From Kibdelosporangium sp. MJ126-NF4 (GTDB taxonomy: Bacteria; Actinomycetota; Actinomycetes; Mycobacteriales; Pseudonocardiaceae), in contig NZ_CDME01000011.1 of the NCBI RefSeq assembly GCF_000826545.1, positions 1,812,657-1,876,656 on the forward strand: a stretch of DNA of 64,000 nt, in the 5' to 3' direction. Numbering within the stretch: the first letter of the stretch is position 1; every line of letters starts with the position of its first letter. Of the stretch, positions 39,830-49,712 are shown in pieces. The position numbers were made by a program, and so were the translations under genes. The notes under the pieces are model-generated. The model was not told the DNA's origin. It made no database searches and saw only the letters and a list, made by a program, of their open reading frames with translations.

Positions 39830-40825
39830 GTGGCGCCTGATCCGCACCGTCGGGAGACGCGGCGCGCTCGACGCCGCAAGCACAATCCCGACGGCACGAT
39901 GAGCCTGAGAGATCACCTGTACGACCTCAGGCACCGGCTGACGCTGGCGATCGCCTTCATAGCGATCGGTGCCATCTTCGGCTACATCTGGTGGAGTTGG
40001 CAGATCTGGCCGAACGGCTCGCTGTCCAAGATCATGCTGGAGCCGTACTGCAGCCTGCCCGCGAAAGCCCGGCCGCCGGGTGAGTGCACGCTGCTGCAGA
40101 CCACGCCGTTCGAGGGTTTCCTCGTCCGCATGAAGGTGGGTCTCGGTGCCGGTGCGGTGCTGACCAGTCCGCTGTGGCTGTACCAGATCTGGGCGTTCAT
40201 CGCGCCTGGCCTGTACAACAAGGAACGCAAGTTCGCCCGCAGGTTCGTGCTCTTCGCCTCGCTGCTGTTCATCGCGGGTGCGCTCCTCGCCTACTACGTC
40301 GTCCCGCAGGGCCTTGAGGTGGTAGTCGGCTTCGGTGGCGACGTGTTCACCACGTTCTTCAAGGCGAACGAGTACTTCTCGTTCATCCTGGTGATGCTGC
40401 TGATCTTCGGTGTCAGTTTCGAACTGCCGCTGGTGATCATCATGCTCAACCAGACCGGCGTGCTGTCGTACGAGAAGCTCAAGAGTTGGCGCCGGGGCTT
40501 CTTCTTCGGTCTGTTCGTCTTCGCCGCGATCGCGACCCCGGGAACAGACCCGTTCTCGATGCTCGCGCTGTCGCTCGCGATGTGTGTGTTGTTCGAGGCG
40601 TCTGTGCAGGTCGCGCGGGTGCACGACAAGCGCAAGGCCAGGCGTGAGCTCGGTGCGGAAGAGGACTACTCGAAGCTCGGCGACGACGACGTGTCGCCGC
40701 TGAAGATGGACACCCACAGCGACGAGGACAACCAGCCGAGCCCGACTCCGGCGACACCGCCGCCCGCGTCGTCCCAGGAAAGGCCCCAGGACAAGCCTTA
40801 CACGGGCTATGACGATGTGACGTAA
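39830..40825 (+). CDS. tatC: Twin-arginine translocase subunit TatC
   Basis: Receptor for twin-arginine signal peptides, 331 aa, six transmembrane helices. Conserved features: the N-terminal MSLRDHLYDLRHRL, the periplasmic region before helix 2 with TTPFEGFLVRMK, and SFELPL near helix 4. A ~75-residue charged Pro/Asp-rich cytoplasmic tail extends beyond the usual C terminus, as in other actinobacteria. Its TAA stop shares one base with the start of the next gene. Confidence 0.96.
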   Translation: MAPDPHRRETRRARRRKHNPDGTMSLRDHLYDLRHRLTLAIAFIAIGAIFGYIWWSWQIWPNGSLSKIMLEPYCSLPAKARPPGECTLLQTTPFEGFLVRMKVGLGAGAVLTSPLWLYQIWAFIAPGLYNKERKFARRFVLFASLLFIAGALLAYYVVPQGLEVVVGFGGDVFTTFFKANEYFSFILVMLLIFGVSFELPLVIIMLNQTGVLSYEKLKSWRRGFFFGLFVFAAIATPGTDPFSMLALSLAMCVLFEASVQVARVHDKRKARRELGAEEDYSKLGDDDVSPLKMDTHSDEDNQPSPTPATPPPASSQERPQDKPYTGYDDVT

Positions 40826-41718
40826 TGCGGGCCGCTCTCGTGGTGATCCCGGCATCGGGGCTGGGCGCCGCTGCCCGTGTCTCAGGCACGGTCGCAGCCG
40901 CGCTGCGTGCCTCAGTGGATCACCTCGACCAGTACATGCCCGCGTCGCCTGACGAAACCAACGCGGTCCTGCACCGCCTGGTGGCCGACGGAGCGGAAGC
41001 GGTTGTGATCGTCGGCGGTGACGGCGCCGCGCACGCCGGTGTCCAGGCGTGTGCCGGGACGGAGACGTCGCTCGGGATCGTGCCTGCGGGCACCGGCAAC
41101 GACCTGGCTCGTGCGCTCGGCCTGCCTCAGGACCCGGTTGTCGCGGCCGCTCAGGTCGCCGCGTCGCTCGCCGACGGCCGCAGGCAGCGTTTCGACCTGG
41201 GCAAAGTCGACGGCGGAGCGTGGTTCGCGACCGTGCTGTGCGCGGGCTTCGACTCGGCGGTGAACGAGCGCGTGAACCGGATGCGCTGGCCACGCGGCCC
41301 TCGCCGCTACGACCTCGCGATCGTCGCCGAACTGGCGGCGTTGCGCTCGTCCCGGCTCGTTGTCGAGACCGAGTCGGACACGCTGGACCTGCCCGCGAAC
41401 TCGGTCGCGGTCGGCAACACGCCCTACTACGGCGGCGGAATCCCGGTCTGCCCGGACGCCGACCCGGCCGACGGCTGGTTCGACGTGACCGTCGTCGGCC
41501 AGGCCCACCGCCGGGACCTGGTGCGGATCCTGCCGAGTCTGCGGACCGGCTCGCACGTCGACCACCCGGCGGTGACCACGCTGCGGGCGAAGTCGATCAC
41601 ATTGCGCACCGACGGCGGCTGGATCGGCTACGCCGACGGGGAGCGTGTCCGCGAGTTGCCGCTCGACCTGCGGTGTGTGCCCGGAGCACTCAGCATCGTC
41701 CCAGGTCAGAGGTCTTGA
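40825..41718 (+). CDS. Diacylglycerol kinase-family lipid kinase
   Basis: A 297-aa YegS/DagK-like lipid kinase. Glycine-rich ATP loop VIVGGDGAAHAGV, PAGTGNDLARALG and the C-terminal Gly-Asp containing YADGERV are family motifs. It probably phosphorylates a lipid at the membrane (diacylglycerol or a related alcohol). ATG 40825 overlaps the tatC stop by one base (TAATG), so it is translationally coupled to tatC. Same order as M. tuberculosis is not certain. Confidence 0.87.
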   Translation: MRAALVVIPASGLGAAARVSGTVAAALRASVDHLDQYMPASPDETNAVLHRLVADGAEAVVIVGGDGAAHAGVQACAGTETSLGIVPAGTGNDLARALGLPQDPVVAAAQVAASLADGRRQRFDLGKVDGGAWFATVLCAGFDSAVNERVNRMRWPRGPRRYDLAIVAELAALRSSRLVVETESDTLDLPANSVAVGNTPYYGGGIPVCPDADPADGWFDVTVVGQAHRRDLVRILPSLRTGSHVDHPAVTTLRAKSITLRTDGGWIGYADGERVRELPLDLRCVPGALSIVPGQRS

Positions 41719-41763
41719 CTAACAGATGCGACGGGTCCTCGCAGTATTCGTTACTGTAGTGCT

Positions 41764-44526
41764 GTGGCCGCACGCCCTTCGCGTACGCCAGCTGAGGCTT
41801 TCCAGGCGGCCAAGCGTCGCTCCGAAAACCCCGAGCTGGCCGAATTCACCTCCGTGCTCTCTTTCGAGCTCGATCCGTTCCAGGTAGAGGCGTGCGAGGC
41901 GCTCGAAGCCGGGCACGCGGTGCTCGTCTGCGCCCCGACCGGCGCGGGCAAGACCGTCGTTGGCGAGTTCGCCGTGCACCTCGCGCTGACCGAGGGGCGC
42001 AAGTGCTTCTACACGACGCCCATCAAGGCGCTGTCGAACCAGAAGTTCGCAGACCTGACCGCGCGCTACGGCGCGGGCAAGGTCGGCCTGCTGACCGGCG
42101 ACTCGTCGGTCAACGGCGACGCGCCGATCGTCGTGATGACCACCGAGGTCCTGCGCAACATGCTCTACGCGGGTTCCAACGCGCTCAAGGGCCTGCAGTA
42201 CGTCGTCATGGACGAGGTGCACTACCTGGCCGACCGGTTCCGCGGCGCGGTGTGGGAGGAAGTCATCCTGCACCTGCCCGACCACGTCCGGCTGGTCAGC
42301 CTCTCCGCGACCGTCAGCAATGCCGAGGAGTTCGGCGAGTGGCTGGTCGAGGTGCGCGGTGACACCACCGTGGTGGTCGACGAACACCGGCCTGTCCCGC
42401 TCTGGCAGCACATGATGGTCGGCCCGCGGATGATGGACCTGTTCGAGGGTGAGGACCCGCAGGGTGAGCTGCGGATCAACTCGCAGCTGCTGCGCCGGGT
42501 CGAGGAAACCACGCGGATGCACGCGTGGCAGTCGGTCGGCCGGGGCAAACGCCGTCCGCCGATCAACAGGTCCCGGTTCAAGCCGCCGTCGCGGATCGAC
42601 ACGACCCAGAAGCTGGACGCGGCCGGGCTGCTGCCCGCGATCGTCTTCGTGTTCAGCCGGGCGGGCTGTGACGCCGCGGTGCTGCAGTGCGCCCGGTCCG
42701 GGGTGCGGCTCAACACCGAGGCCGAGGTCACCGAGATCCGTCGGATCGTCAACGCCCGAACCCGTGACCTGCCGGAAGGCGACCTTGGGGTGCTGGGCTA
42801 CTGGGAGTGGCGCGAGGCGCTGGAGCGCGGGTTCGCCAGTCACCACGCGGGCCTGCTGCCCGCGTTCAAGGAAACCGTCGAGGAGCTGTTCGTTCGTGGC
42901 CTGGTCAAGGTCGTGTTCGCGACCGAGACGCTGGCGCTGGGCATCAACATGCCCGCGCGCACGGTTGTGCTCGAACGGCTCGTCAAGTACAACGGCGAGG
43001 CGCACGTCGACCTGACGGCGGGGGAGTACACCCAGCTCACCGGCCGTGCCGGACGCCGGGGTATCGACATCGAGGGGCACGCGGTCGTGCTCTGGCAGCC
43101 GGGTGTCGACCCCAAGCAGGTCGCCGGACTGGCGTCGACCCGGACATATCCCCTCAAATCGTCGTTCAGGCCCGGGTACAACATGGCGGTCAACCTGGTC
43201 GCCCGGCTGGGCGCCGAGGCCGCACGCGGCCTGTTGGAGCAGTCGTTCGCGCAGTTCCAGGCGGACCGCTCGGTGGTCGGCGTGTCCCGTCGGATCGACC
43301 GCAACCGGGAGGCGCTCGAGGGGTACGCCGAGTCGATGACGTGCCACCTCGGTGACTTCGCCGAGTACGCCGAGATGCGGCGCAAGCTCACCGACCGGGA
43401 GAAGTCGCTGGCCAGGCAGAACTCGTCGGCGCGCAGGGCGGAGGCCGCCGCGTCGCTCGAACGGCTGCGCAAGGGCGACGTGATCGCCGTGCCCAGCGGC
43501 CGCCGGTCCGGGCTGGCGATCGTGATCGACCCCGGTCTCGACCCGATGGGCGAGCCGCGTCCGCTGGTGATCACCGAGGACCGGTGGGCCGGGCGGCTGT
43601 CGGTGGCCGACTTCCCGCACCCGGTCGAGTCGCTGGGGCGGGTGCGGCTGCCCAAACAGGTCGACATCCGGTCGCCGCGGTCGCGCCGGGACCTCGCGTC
43701 GACGCTGCGCGGCGCCGGGATCAGCGTGCCCACCCGCGGCAAGCGGCGCTCGGGACCGGACGACGACGCCGACCTCGCCGCGTTGCGCAGGGCGCTGCGG
43801 GCGCACCCGTGCCACGGCTGCCAGGACCGGGAGAACCACGCCCGTTGGGGCGAGCGCTACCACCGCCTGGTCGGCGAAACCCAGCAGCTGGAACAGAAGG
43901 TCGCGGCGACCACGCACTCACTGGCCCGCAGCTTCGATCGGATCCGCAAGCTGCTCACCGAGCGTGACTACCTCGCGAGCGGGCGCCAGCAGAGCGGCGA
44001 CGACGAGGTCACGTCGCACGGCCGCAGGCTGGCCCGGCTCTACGGCGAGTCGGACCTGCTGGCGGCGGAGTGCCTGCGCCAGGGCGTCTGGGAAGGGCTC
44101 ACCCCGGCCGAGCTCGCCGCGGTCGTCTCGGCGTTGGTGTTCGAGGCACGCCGGGACTCGCCGTTCGAGGCCAGGGTGCCGCAGGGCGCGGTGACCGAGG
44201 CGCTGGCACAGACCGCGCAGCTGTGGGCGGGCCTGAACGAGGACGAACGGCGGCACAAGCTTGACCGCACCCGCCAGCCGGACGCCGGGTTCGCGTGGCC
44301 GGTGTTCCGCTGGGCGCGGGGCGAGTCGCTGGAACGGGTGCTGACGGCGGCCGAGTCCGCCGGTCAGGAGCTCACCGCCGGTGACTTCGTCCGCTGGTGC
44401 CGTCAGGTGATCGACCTGCTCGATCAGATCAAGGACGTGGTCGGCGGCAACTCCGACCTGGGCGCGACAGCGTCACAGGCCGTGTCGGACATCCGGCGCG
44501 GCGTGGTCGCTGCGGGAACATCGTGA
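41764..44526 (+). CDS. helY: Ski2-like DExH-box RNA helicase HelY
   Basis: ATP-dependent helicase of the Ski2/Mtr4 type, 920 aa. Walker A APTGAGKT at 57-64, motif II DEVH at 150-153, SAT in VSLSATVSN, and motif VI TGRAGRRG. A C-terminal half (~450-920) includes the DSHCT domain. In actinobacteria it lies next to the Tat genes as here; likely RNA processing or decay. Leaderless GTG: TACTGT six bases upstream of 41764. Confidence 0.92.
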   Translation: MAARPSRTPAEAFQAAKRRSENPELAEFTSVLSFELDPFQVEACEALEAGHAVLVCAPTGAGKTVVGEFAVHLALTEGRKCFYTTPIKALSNQKFADLTARYGAGKVGLLTGDSSVNGDAPIVVMTTEVLRNMLYAGSNALKGLQYVVMDEVHYLADRFRGAVWEEVILHLPDHVRLVSLSATVSNAEEFGEWLVEVRGDTTVVVDEHRPVPLWQHMMVGPRMMDLFEGEDPQGELRINSQLLRRVEETTRMHAWQSVGRGKRRPPINRSRFKPPSRIDTTQKLDAAGLLPAIVFVFSRAGCDAAVLQCARSGVRLNTEAEVTEIRRIVNARTRDLPEGDLGVLGYWEWREALERGFASHHAGLLPAFKETVEELFVRGLVKVVFATETLALGINMPARTVVLERLVKYNGEAHVDLTAGEYTQLTGRAGRRGIDIEGHAVVLWQPGVDPKQVAGLASTRTYPLKSSFRPGYNMAVNLVARLGAEAARGLLEQSFAQFQADRSVVGVSRRIDRNREALEGYAESMTCHLGDFAEYAEMRRKLTDREKSLARQNSSARRAEAAASLERLRKGDVIAVPSGRRSGLAIVIDPGLDPMGEPRPLVITEDRWAGRLSVADFPHPVESLGRVRLPKQVDIRSPRSRRDLASTLRGAGISVPTRGKRRSGPDDDADLAALRRALRAHPCHGCQDRENHARWGERYHRLVGETQQLEQKVAATTHSLARSFDRIRKLLTERDYLASGRQQSGDDEVTSHGRRLARLYGESDLLAAECLRQGVWEGLTPAELAAVVSALVFEARRDSPFEARVPQGAVTEALAQTAQLWAGLNEDERRHKLDRTRQPDAGFAWPVFRWARGESLERVLTAAESAGQELTAGDFVRWCRQVIDLLDQIKDVVGGNSDLGATASQAVSDIRRGVVAAGTS

Positions 44527-44662
44527 GCGAGACGACAAGACAGCGACGTCACGGCGTGTGTTCGGCCACGGCTCGGACAAGCTTGCCGGGTCGAGTGGGG
44601 AAATCCCCACGACCTGTGGTTGGATCGCGCCGAATGCTGCATAAGGACACCGGAGGCAAAGC

Positions 44663-45361
44663 ATGAGCAGCCCGTACGGGCCCGGCGGGAACGATCCGCA
44701 GCAGTGGGGGCAGCAACCTCAGCAACCTCAGCAGCCCTACGGCACACCGGCTGGTGGCTTTCCTGCCCAACAGCCAGGGGGTTACCCGCAGCAACCACAG
44801 CAAGGTGGTTACCCGCAGCAGCCCACGGCGCCGTACAACCAGCCGCAGGAGCAGTCGCCCTACGGCCAGCCGCAGGATCCCAACACGCCGGGTAGTGGTG
44901 GTTTCCCTGCCCAGCAGCCGCAGTACGGCCAGCAACAGCAGCAGTACCCTGGTTACGGCCAGCAGCAACAGCCGTACGGCGACCAACAGCAGCAGCAGTA
45001 CGGCGGCTACCAGCAGTACCCGGGGCAGCAGCCGAAGAAGAAGTCCAACGCGATGCTGTGGATCATCATCGCCGTGATCGTGGTTGTCGTCGCGGCCGTG
45101 GCTGTGCTCGGATTCGTGACACCCGGATTCTTCAACAAGCGGGTCTTCGACAAGGCCGCGCTGGAGCAGGGCGTCTCGAAGATCCTGAAGGAGCGCTACC
45201 AGGAGGAAGCCTCCGACGTGGTGTGCCCGGCCGACAAGGAAGTCAAGGTCGGCACCTCCTTCGACTGCACCCTCAAGGTCAAGGGCGAGTCCCGCACCGT
45301 GACGATCACGGTGAAGACCGACGGCGACAAGCCCGAGTACGAAGTCAGCCAGTCCAAGTAG
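44663..45361 (+). CDS. DUF4333 membrane protein with Gln/Pro/Tyr-rich tail
   Basis: A 232-aa single-pass protein. The first ~130 residues are a cytoplasmic low-complexity tail of PQQPQQP, GYPQQ and YGQQQQ repeats; a transmembrane helix (about 132-155) and an extracellular DUF4333 domain with two Cys (VVCPADKEV and FDCTLKV) follow. The position after helY matches the mycobacterial membrane protein Rv2091c. It resembles the five-gene array at 18-21 kb in layout but its outer domain is different. Ribosome site GGAGG lies upstream. Confidence 0.8.
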   Translation: MSSPYGPGGNDPQQWGQQPQQPQQPYGTPAGGFPAQQPGGYPQQPQQGGYPQQPTAPYNQPQEQSPYGQPQDPNTPGSGGFPAQQPQYGQQQQQYPGYGQQQQPYGDQQQQQYGGYQQYPGQQPKKKSNAMLWIIIAVIVVVVAAVAVLGFVTPGFFNKRVFDKAALEQGVSKILKERYQEEASDVVCPADKEVKVGTSFDCTLKVKGESRTVTITVKTDGDKPEYEVSQSK

Positions 45362-45406
45362 TAATTCGGTCGAACCGCGAAGTCGGGCGTGACACCATCC
45401 GCTGTC

Positions 45407-46621
45407 ATGCCCGACTTCGCCGTTCGTGTGCTGACCGAGGACGCTGAGATACGAGCAGCCCACTCGGTGCTGCGTGTCGCTCTGCATTCCCCGCCGATGA
45501 GCGATTCGGACTGGGAGGCGACCAAACCCACCTACGCGCCGAAGCGGTACTTCGGCGCGTTCGCCGACGGCGTCGCCGTGGGTTCGGCGTACATCTACGA
45601 CTCCGAGATGGCTGTGCCGGGCGGCGCGACGCTGCCGATGTCGGGGCTGGCGCGAGTCGGCGTCCGCGCGGACTTCCGCAGGCGCGGTGTGCTGACCGAG
45701 TTGATGCGCTTCCAGTTCGCCGACGCGCGGTCGAACGGACAGATACTGTCCACTTTGCACGCCAGCGAGTCCGGGATCTACGGCCGCTTCGGCTACGGCA
45801 TCGGCACCCGGTCCCGCGAACTCCAGCTGCACAGGCCGCGCATCCGTGCGGACGTACCGGTTTCGGGGCGTGTGCGGATGCTGACCACGGCAGAGGCGCA
45901 GGCGCAGATTGAGTCGCTGTACGGGCGGATCGGCTGGTACCGCACCGGAATGATGAGCCGTGGCAAGGACTGGTGGGCGGTCCAGTTCGATCGCGCGATG
46001 CGCGGCGACGAGCCGTACCTCGCTGCCGTCCACTCCGGACCGGACGGTGACGACGGGTACGTGCTGTACAAGGCGATCCCGGACGAGTCCTATGTGAACA
46101 CCGATTTCGGTTCGACGCTCGAGGTCTTCGACCTGGTCGGCGCGAACCAGGCGGCACGCAACGACCTGTGGCGCTTCCTGTGCGAGATCGACCTGGTCAA
46201 GGACATCCAGGCGCACGCGAGGCCGGTGGACGAGCCGGTGGAACTGTTGCTGGAGGACTCGCGATCCTGCATCACCCGGAACATCGACGACGAGGCATGG
46301 GTCCGCCTTGTCGACGTTCCGGCGGCGCTGAACGCCCGGTCCTACGGTGCCGCCGATCCCGTTGCGGTGGCGGTGAAGGACGCGTTCCTGCCGGAGAACT
46401 CGGGCACATACCTGATTTCCCGTGACGGCGTCACGGCAACCTCCGCGCAGCCAGACCTGACGCTGGACGTCTCGACACTGGGAACACTTTATTTCGGCGC
46501 GTGGTCGCCATCGACTCTCGCGGCGACCGGCCGGATCGACGTGCACGACCCCGCGGCGACCGCACGTGCCGACCTGTTGTTCCAGGCCGACTCGATCCCG
46601 TGGTGCGGTACTGGTTTCTGA
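45407..46621 (+). CDS. GNAT-family N-acetyltransferase, Eis-like
   Basis: A 404-aa enzyme with the Eis layout: an N-terminal GNAT domain with acetyl-CoA segment VGVRADFRRRGVLTELM, a central GNAT-like domain and a C-terminal sterol-carrier-like domain. It ends in WCGTGF; in Eis enzymes the C-terminal carboxylate of a final Phe serves as catalytic base. Substrate unknown: Eis relatives acetylate aminoglycosides, lysines or peptides. ATG 45407 (MPDFAV) is preferred over the open frame from 45389. Confidence 0.85.
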   Translation: MPDFAVRVLTEDAEIRAAHSVLRVALHSPPMSDSDWEATKPTYAPKRYFGAFADGVAVGSAYIYDSEMAVPGGATLPMSGLARVGVRADFRRRGVLTELMRFQFADARSNGQILSTLHASESGIYGRFGYGIGTRSRELQLHRPRIRADVPVSGRVRMLTTAEAQAQIESLYGRIGWYRTGMMSRGKDWWAVQFDRAMRGDEPYLAAVHSGPDGDDGYVLYKAIPDESYVNTDFGSTLEVFDLVGANQAARNDLWRFLCEIDLVKDIQAHARPVDEPVELLLEDSRSCITRNIDDEAWVRLVDVPAALNARSYGAADPVAVAVKDAFLPENSGTYLISRDGVTATSAQPDLTLDVSTLGTLYFGAWSPSTLAATGRIDVHDPAATARADLLFQADSIPWCGTGF

Positions 46622-46736
46622 GATTTCGGCGTCGGTGTAGCGCGTTCGAGTTAATCCCCGCTCCGGAACGGGGCAACTCGGTGCCACGCCACTAGGCTCT
46701 GTGTCGCGGCCGTCCACGAACAGGTGAGGTTCCGGC

Positions 46737-47543
46737 ATGACCGAGGCGATGACCGAATGGGTTCCGACCGGCATTGACGAGGAAGTGCCCAGTGCGGCGC
46801 GCGTCTACGACTACCTGCTCGGCGGTGGGCACAACTTCAGCGCCGACCGCGCGCTCGCCGAGAACCTGCTGAAAGTGCTGCCCGCCCGTGACATGGCGAG
46901 GCTGAACCGGCAGTACCTCACCCGTGCCGTGCGGTTTCTCATCGGGGAAGGCATCACCCAGTTCATCGACCTCGGCTCGGGGATCCCCACGGTCGGCAAC
47001 GTCCACGAAGTGGCGCAGAGGCTCAACCCGGCCGCCCGCGTGGTCTACGTCGACAACGAGTCCGTGGCCACCGCGCACAGCGAGTTGCTGCTGCGCGACA
47101 ACCCGAATGCCGCGGCGATCGAAGCCGACATGCGGCAACCCGAGGTCATCCTGGACAACCAGCACGTCAAGCGTCTGATCGACTTCTCGAAGCCACTCGG
47201 CCTGCTGATGGTCGGCGTCGTGCAGTTCATCCCGGACGCGGACGACCCGTGGGCGATCGCGGAACAGTTCCAAGCTGCTCTCGCGCCCGGCAGCTACCTG
47301 GCCGTGTCCGCCTTCACCTGGGACAACGCGCCCGAGGGCATGCGTGCGGCGATCGAGGTCTTCAAGAACAGCCGCGACCCGATCTTCCCGCGTACCCACG
47401 CGGAGATCCTGCGGTTGTTCGGCGATTTCACCCTTGTCGAGCCGGGCCTGGTCTACACGCCGGAGTGGCGGCCCGACCGGCAGGGGAGCGTGACCGACGC
47501 GTCCCGTTCGAACCTTTACGCGGGCGTGGCCGTCAAGCGCTGA
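46737..47543 (+). CDS. SAM-dependent methyltransferase, DUF574 type
   Basis: A 268-aa class I methyltransferase of the actinomycete-expanded DUF574/Methyltransf_19 family. Typical features: N-terminal PSAARVYDYLLGGGHNFSAD, the SAM loop FIDLGSGIPTVGNVHE, and VYVDNE as acidic loop. These occur in dozens of copies per genome near regulators and secondary-metabolism genes; no substrate is known. A TAGGCT box at 46693-46698 and GGTGAGG before the ATG show an ordinary leadered transcript. Confidence 0.88.
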   Translation: MTEAMTEWVPTGIDEEVPSAARVYDYLLGGGHNFSADRALAENLLKVLPARDMARLNRQYLTRAVRFLIGEGITQFIDLGSGIPTVGNVHEVAQRLNPAARVVYVDNESVATAHSELLLRDNPNAAAIEADMRQPEVILDNQHVKRLIDFSKPLGLLMVGVVQFIPDADDPWAIAEQFQAALAPGSYLAVSAFTWDNAPEGMRAAIEVFKNSRDPIFPRTHAEILRLFGDFTLVEPGLVYTPEWRPDRQGSVTDASRSNLYAGVAVKR

Positions 47544-47682
47544 TCATTGCAAACTCGCTGCTTGTTTGTCGTTGGTTACTCCGTGACAACGTCATCGCAC
47601 TAGAATCATCTGGTGGTTGCTGCCGGTTGGGTACTTGCTGGCAGCTGGTGGCATTGCATGCCAGGCGACGAGGGGCAGAGTG

Positions 47683-48288
47683 GTGACCAGCGTTCAGACC
47701 GCAGACGACGATCCCGCGTGGGACGGCCTGCACGGCGCCGAGCGGTACGCGGCATGCATGCGTGCGGCGAGAGCCGGCAGCCGGATCGCGCGGGCGACTC
47801 TGGTCAAGGACCTCACGCCGCTGGTCTGGCACGTGGCAAGAGGTAACGGTTTGGACCGTACGCTCGCTGAGGATGTCGTGCAGACAGTCTGGCTCGCGTT
47901 GTTCAGCCACCTCGACTCCCTGGAGGAGCCGAAGGCGCTCGCGGGCTGGCTGATCACCACCACCCGCCGGGAGGCCCAGCGGGTGCGTACCAAGGGCTCG
48001 AACGACCTGCCGCTGACTGACGAGATGGCCGAGCAGCTGCAGAGCACCCAGCCCCAGCCGGAGGACGAGGCGGTCCGCGCGGACCGGGACGTCCGGTTGT
48101 GGCGTGCGTTCAGTGAGCTGCCGGAGAAGTGCCAGGAACTGCTCCGGCTGACCGTGCTCGGCGGTCGTACCGAATATCGCCTGGTGGCGGAGGCCACGGG
48201 GATGAAGCGCGGCAGCATCGGCCCGACACGGGGCCGCTGCCTGAACACGCTCAGGCAGCTGTTGGACACCGAAGGGGGCGGCGGATGA
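47683..48288 (+). CDS. ECF-type RNA polymerase sigma factor
   Basis: A 201-aa extracytoplasmic-function sigma factor: region 2 (residues ~45-110, with LAEDVVQTVWLALFSHL) and region 4 (~135-195, with CQELLRLTVLGGRTEYRLVAEATGM split by motif). GTG 47683 follows AGGGG by seven bases; GTG 47680 is adjacent. The next gene overlaps by 4 bp and probably encodes its partner or target. No conventional transmembrane anti-sigma factor lies near, so control may be by that partner. Confidence 0.85.
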   Translation: MTSVQTADDDPAWDGLHGAERYAACMRAARAGSRIARATLVKDLTPLVWHVARGNGLDRTLAEDVVQTVWLALFSHLDSLEEPKALAGWLITTTRREAQRVRTKGSNDLPLTDEMAEQLQSTQPQPEDEAVRADRDVRLWRAFSELPEKCQELLRLTVLGGRTEYRLVAEATGMKRGSIGPTRGRCLNTLRQLLDTEGGGG

Positions 48289-48761
48289 CGAAGATCGATC
48301 CGACGGGGGGACAGGTGTATCCGGACGACGAGATCCTCGCCGACCTCGACAGGCTGATGGAGCAGTTCGACCCGCCGCCCGCGGGCCTGATCGAACGGGT
48401 GCAGTTCGCGATCGAACTGGAGGACCTCGACGTCGAGGTGGCCCGCTGGGAGCAGGCGGACGCGTTCGCCGGGGTCCGCAGCGGCGGCGACCACGGCACG
48501 ATCACGTTCACCGTCGGTGACCTGATGGTGATGATCAACCTGACCAGGATCGGCGAATCCCACCAGATCGACGGCTGGCTGGTGCCCCCGGGCGAGCACT
48601 CCGTCGAGGTCCGTGTCGCCGGGCACGGCTCCCACGACACTCGATCCGACGAGGACGGCCGTTTCGTCCTCGACCGCGTGCCCAGGGGAACAACCCAGAT
48701 CGTCATCCAGTTCGAAGGCCCGCCCAGCAGAACCGTCATCACCCCGACAGTCCTGCTCTGA
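48285..48761 (+). CDS. Sigma-factor-linked protein with carboxypeptidase-regulatory-like domain
   Basis: A 158-aa soluble protein coupled to the sigma factor by an ATGA overlap. The N-terminal ~90 residues include a helical stretch (DEILADLDRLMEQFDPPP) and a beta-rich part; the C-terminal ~60 residues look like a carboxypeptidase-regulatory/transthyretin-like beta sandwich (VEVRVAGHGSHDTRSDEDGR). Similar sigma-partner pairs are common in actinobacteria and often lie next to CHAT-domain genes, which are absent here. A regulatory role toward the sigma factor is inference. Confidence 0.6.
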   Translation: MTKIDPTGGQVYPDDEILADLDRLMEQFDPPPAGLIERVQFAIELEDLDVEVARWEQADAFAGVRSGGDHGTITFTVGDLMVMINLTRIGESHQIDGWLVPPGEHSVEVRVAGHGSHDTRSDEDGRFVLDRVPRGTTQIVIQFEGPPSRTVITPTVLL

Positions 48762-48773
48762 CGAACCGCCGAG

Positions 48774-49703
48774 CTATCCGCTGATCGCCTTGAGCAGGCG
48801 GTCGACCGACGCGCCGAGGTCCCACTGCTTCTTGAGCGCCATCACGCGGTCGATGTCCGCGGGCGCGGACGGCACTTTGTCCTCCCGGTCGAGCATGACC
48901 GGGGCGTCGACCGCCACCGCGACCACTGTCGGGGCAGCGTCCAGGTAGTCGGCCGAGGCGAGCAGGTTCGTCTGCGCGCGTTTCGGGATGCGTTTGTCGC
49001 CCGCGGCCGCGGCTTCGCGCAGGGCGGGCAGTGAGCCGAACTCGCGGATCAGCTTGGCCGCTGTTTTCTCGCCGATTCCCGGAACACCGGGCAGTCCGTC
49101 GGACGGGTCGCCGCGCAGCACGGCCATGTCGGCGTAGCGGGGGCCGGTGTCCTCGTCCGGCAGGTCGTACTTCTCGGCCAGCTCGGCCGGTCCGATCACC
49201 TCCACCTTGTTCCACCCGCGTCCGACGTACCAGACCGTCGCGGGGGTGGGGGTGTGGCGCACCACCTGGAACATGTCGCGGTCGCCGGAGATGACCTCGA
49301 CGGGATCGGTCGCCTCGCGGTGCGCCAGCGCGCCGATCACGTCATCGGCCTCGTAGCCGATCGCCTCCGCCGTGCACAGGCCGAACGCGTCCAGCAGGTC
49401 CAGGATGATCGGGACCTGGGGCGACAGCAGGTCCGGCACGTCCTCCTCGATCCCGTCGCCTTCGTCGGCCACCCGGTGTGCCTTGTACGTCGGCAGCGCC
49501 TCGACCCGGAACGCGGGCCGCCAGTCGGCGTCCAGACAGGCCACCAGGCGTGTCGGTCGGCGATCGGTGATGATGCGGGCGACGGTGTCGGTGAAGCCGC
49601 GTACGGCGTTCACCGCCGTGCCGTCGGGCGCACGCATGGAGTCAGGCAGTGCGTAGAACGCGCGGAAGTACAGGCTGGCGGAGTCGAGCAGCGCGAGCGT
49701 CAC
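48774..49703 (-). CDS. 5'-3' exonuclease (Pol I N-terminal-like)
   Basis: A 309-aa stand-alone FEN/PIN-type 5'-3' exonuclease without polymerase domain. Metal-binding acids lie in LLDSASLYF, ACLDADWR, EADDVIG and SGDRDMFQ, and the helix-3-turn-helix DNA-binding segment is SDGLPGVPGIGEKTA. It trims flaps or RNA primers. The homologue in M. tuberculosis (Rv2090) holds the same position near helY. GTG start: TAAGCT six bases upstream of 49703. Confidence 0.9.
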   Translation of the reverse strand: MTLALLDSASLYFRAFYALPDSMRAPDGTAVNAVRGFTDTVARIITDRRPTRLVACLDADWRPAFRVEALPTYKAHRVADEGDGIEEDVPDLLSPQVPIILDLLDAFGLCTAEAIGYEADDVIGALAHREATDPVEVISGDRDMFQVVRHTPTPATVWYVGRGWNKVEVIGPAELAEKYDLPDEDTGPRYADMAVLRGDPSDGLPGVPGIGEKTAAKLIREFGSLPALREAAAAGDKRIPKRAQTNLLASADYLDAAPTVVAVAVDAPVMLDREDKVPSAPADIDRVMALKKQWDLGASVDRLLKAISG

Positions 49704-49712
49704 GCGTGCAGC

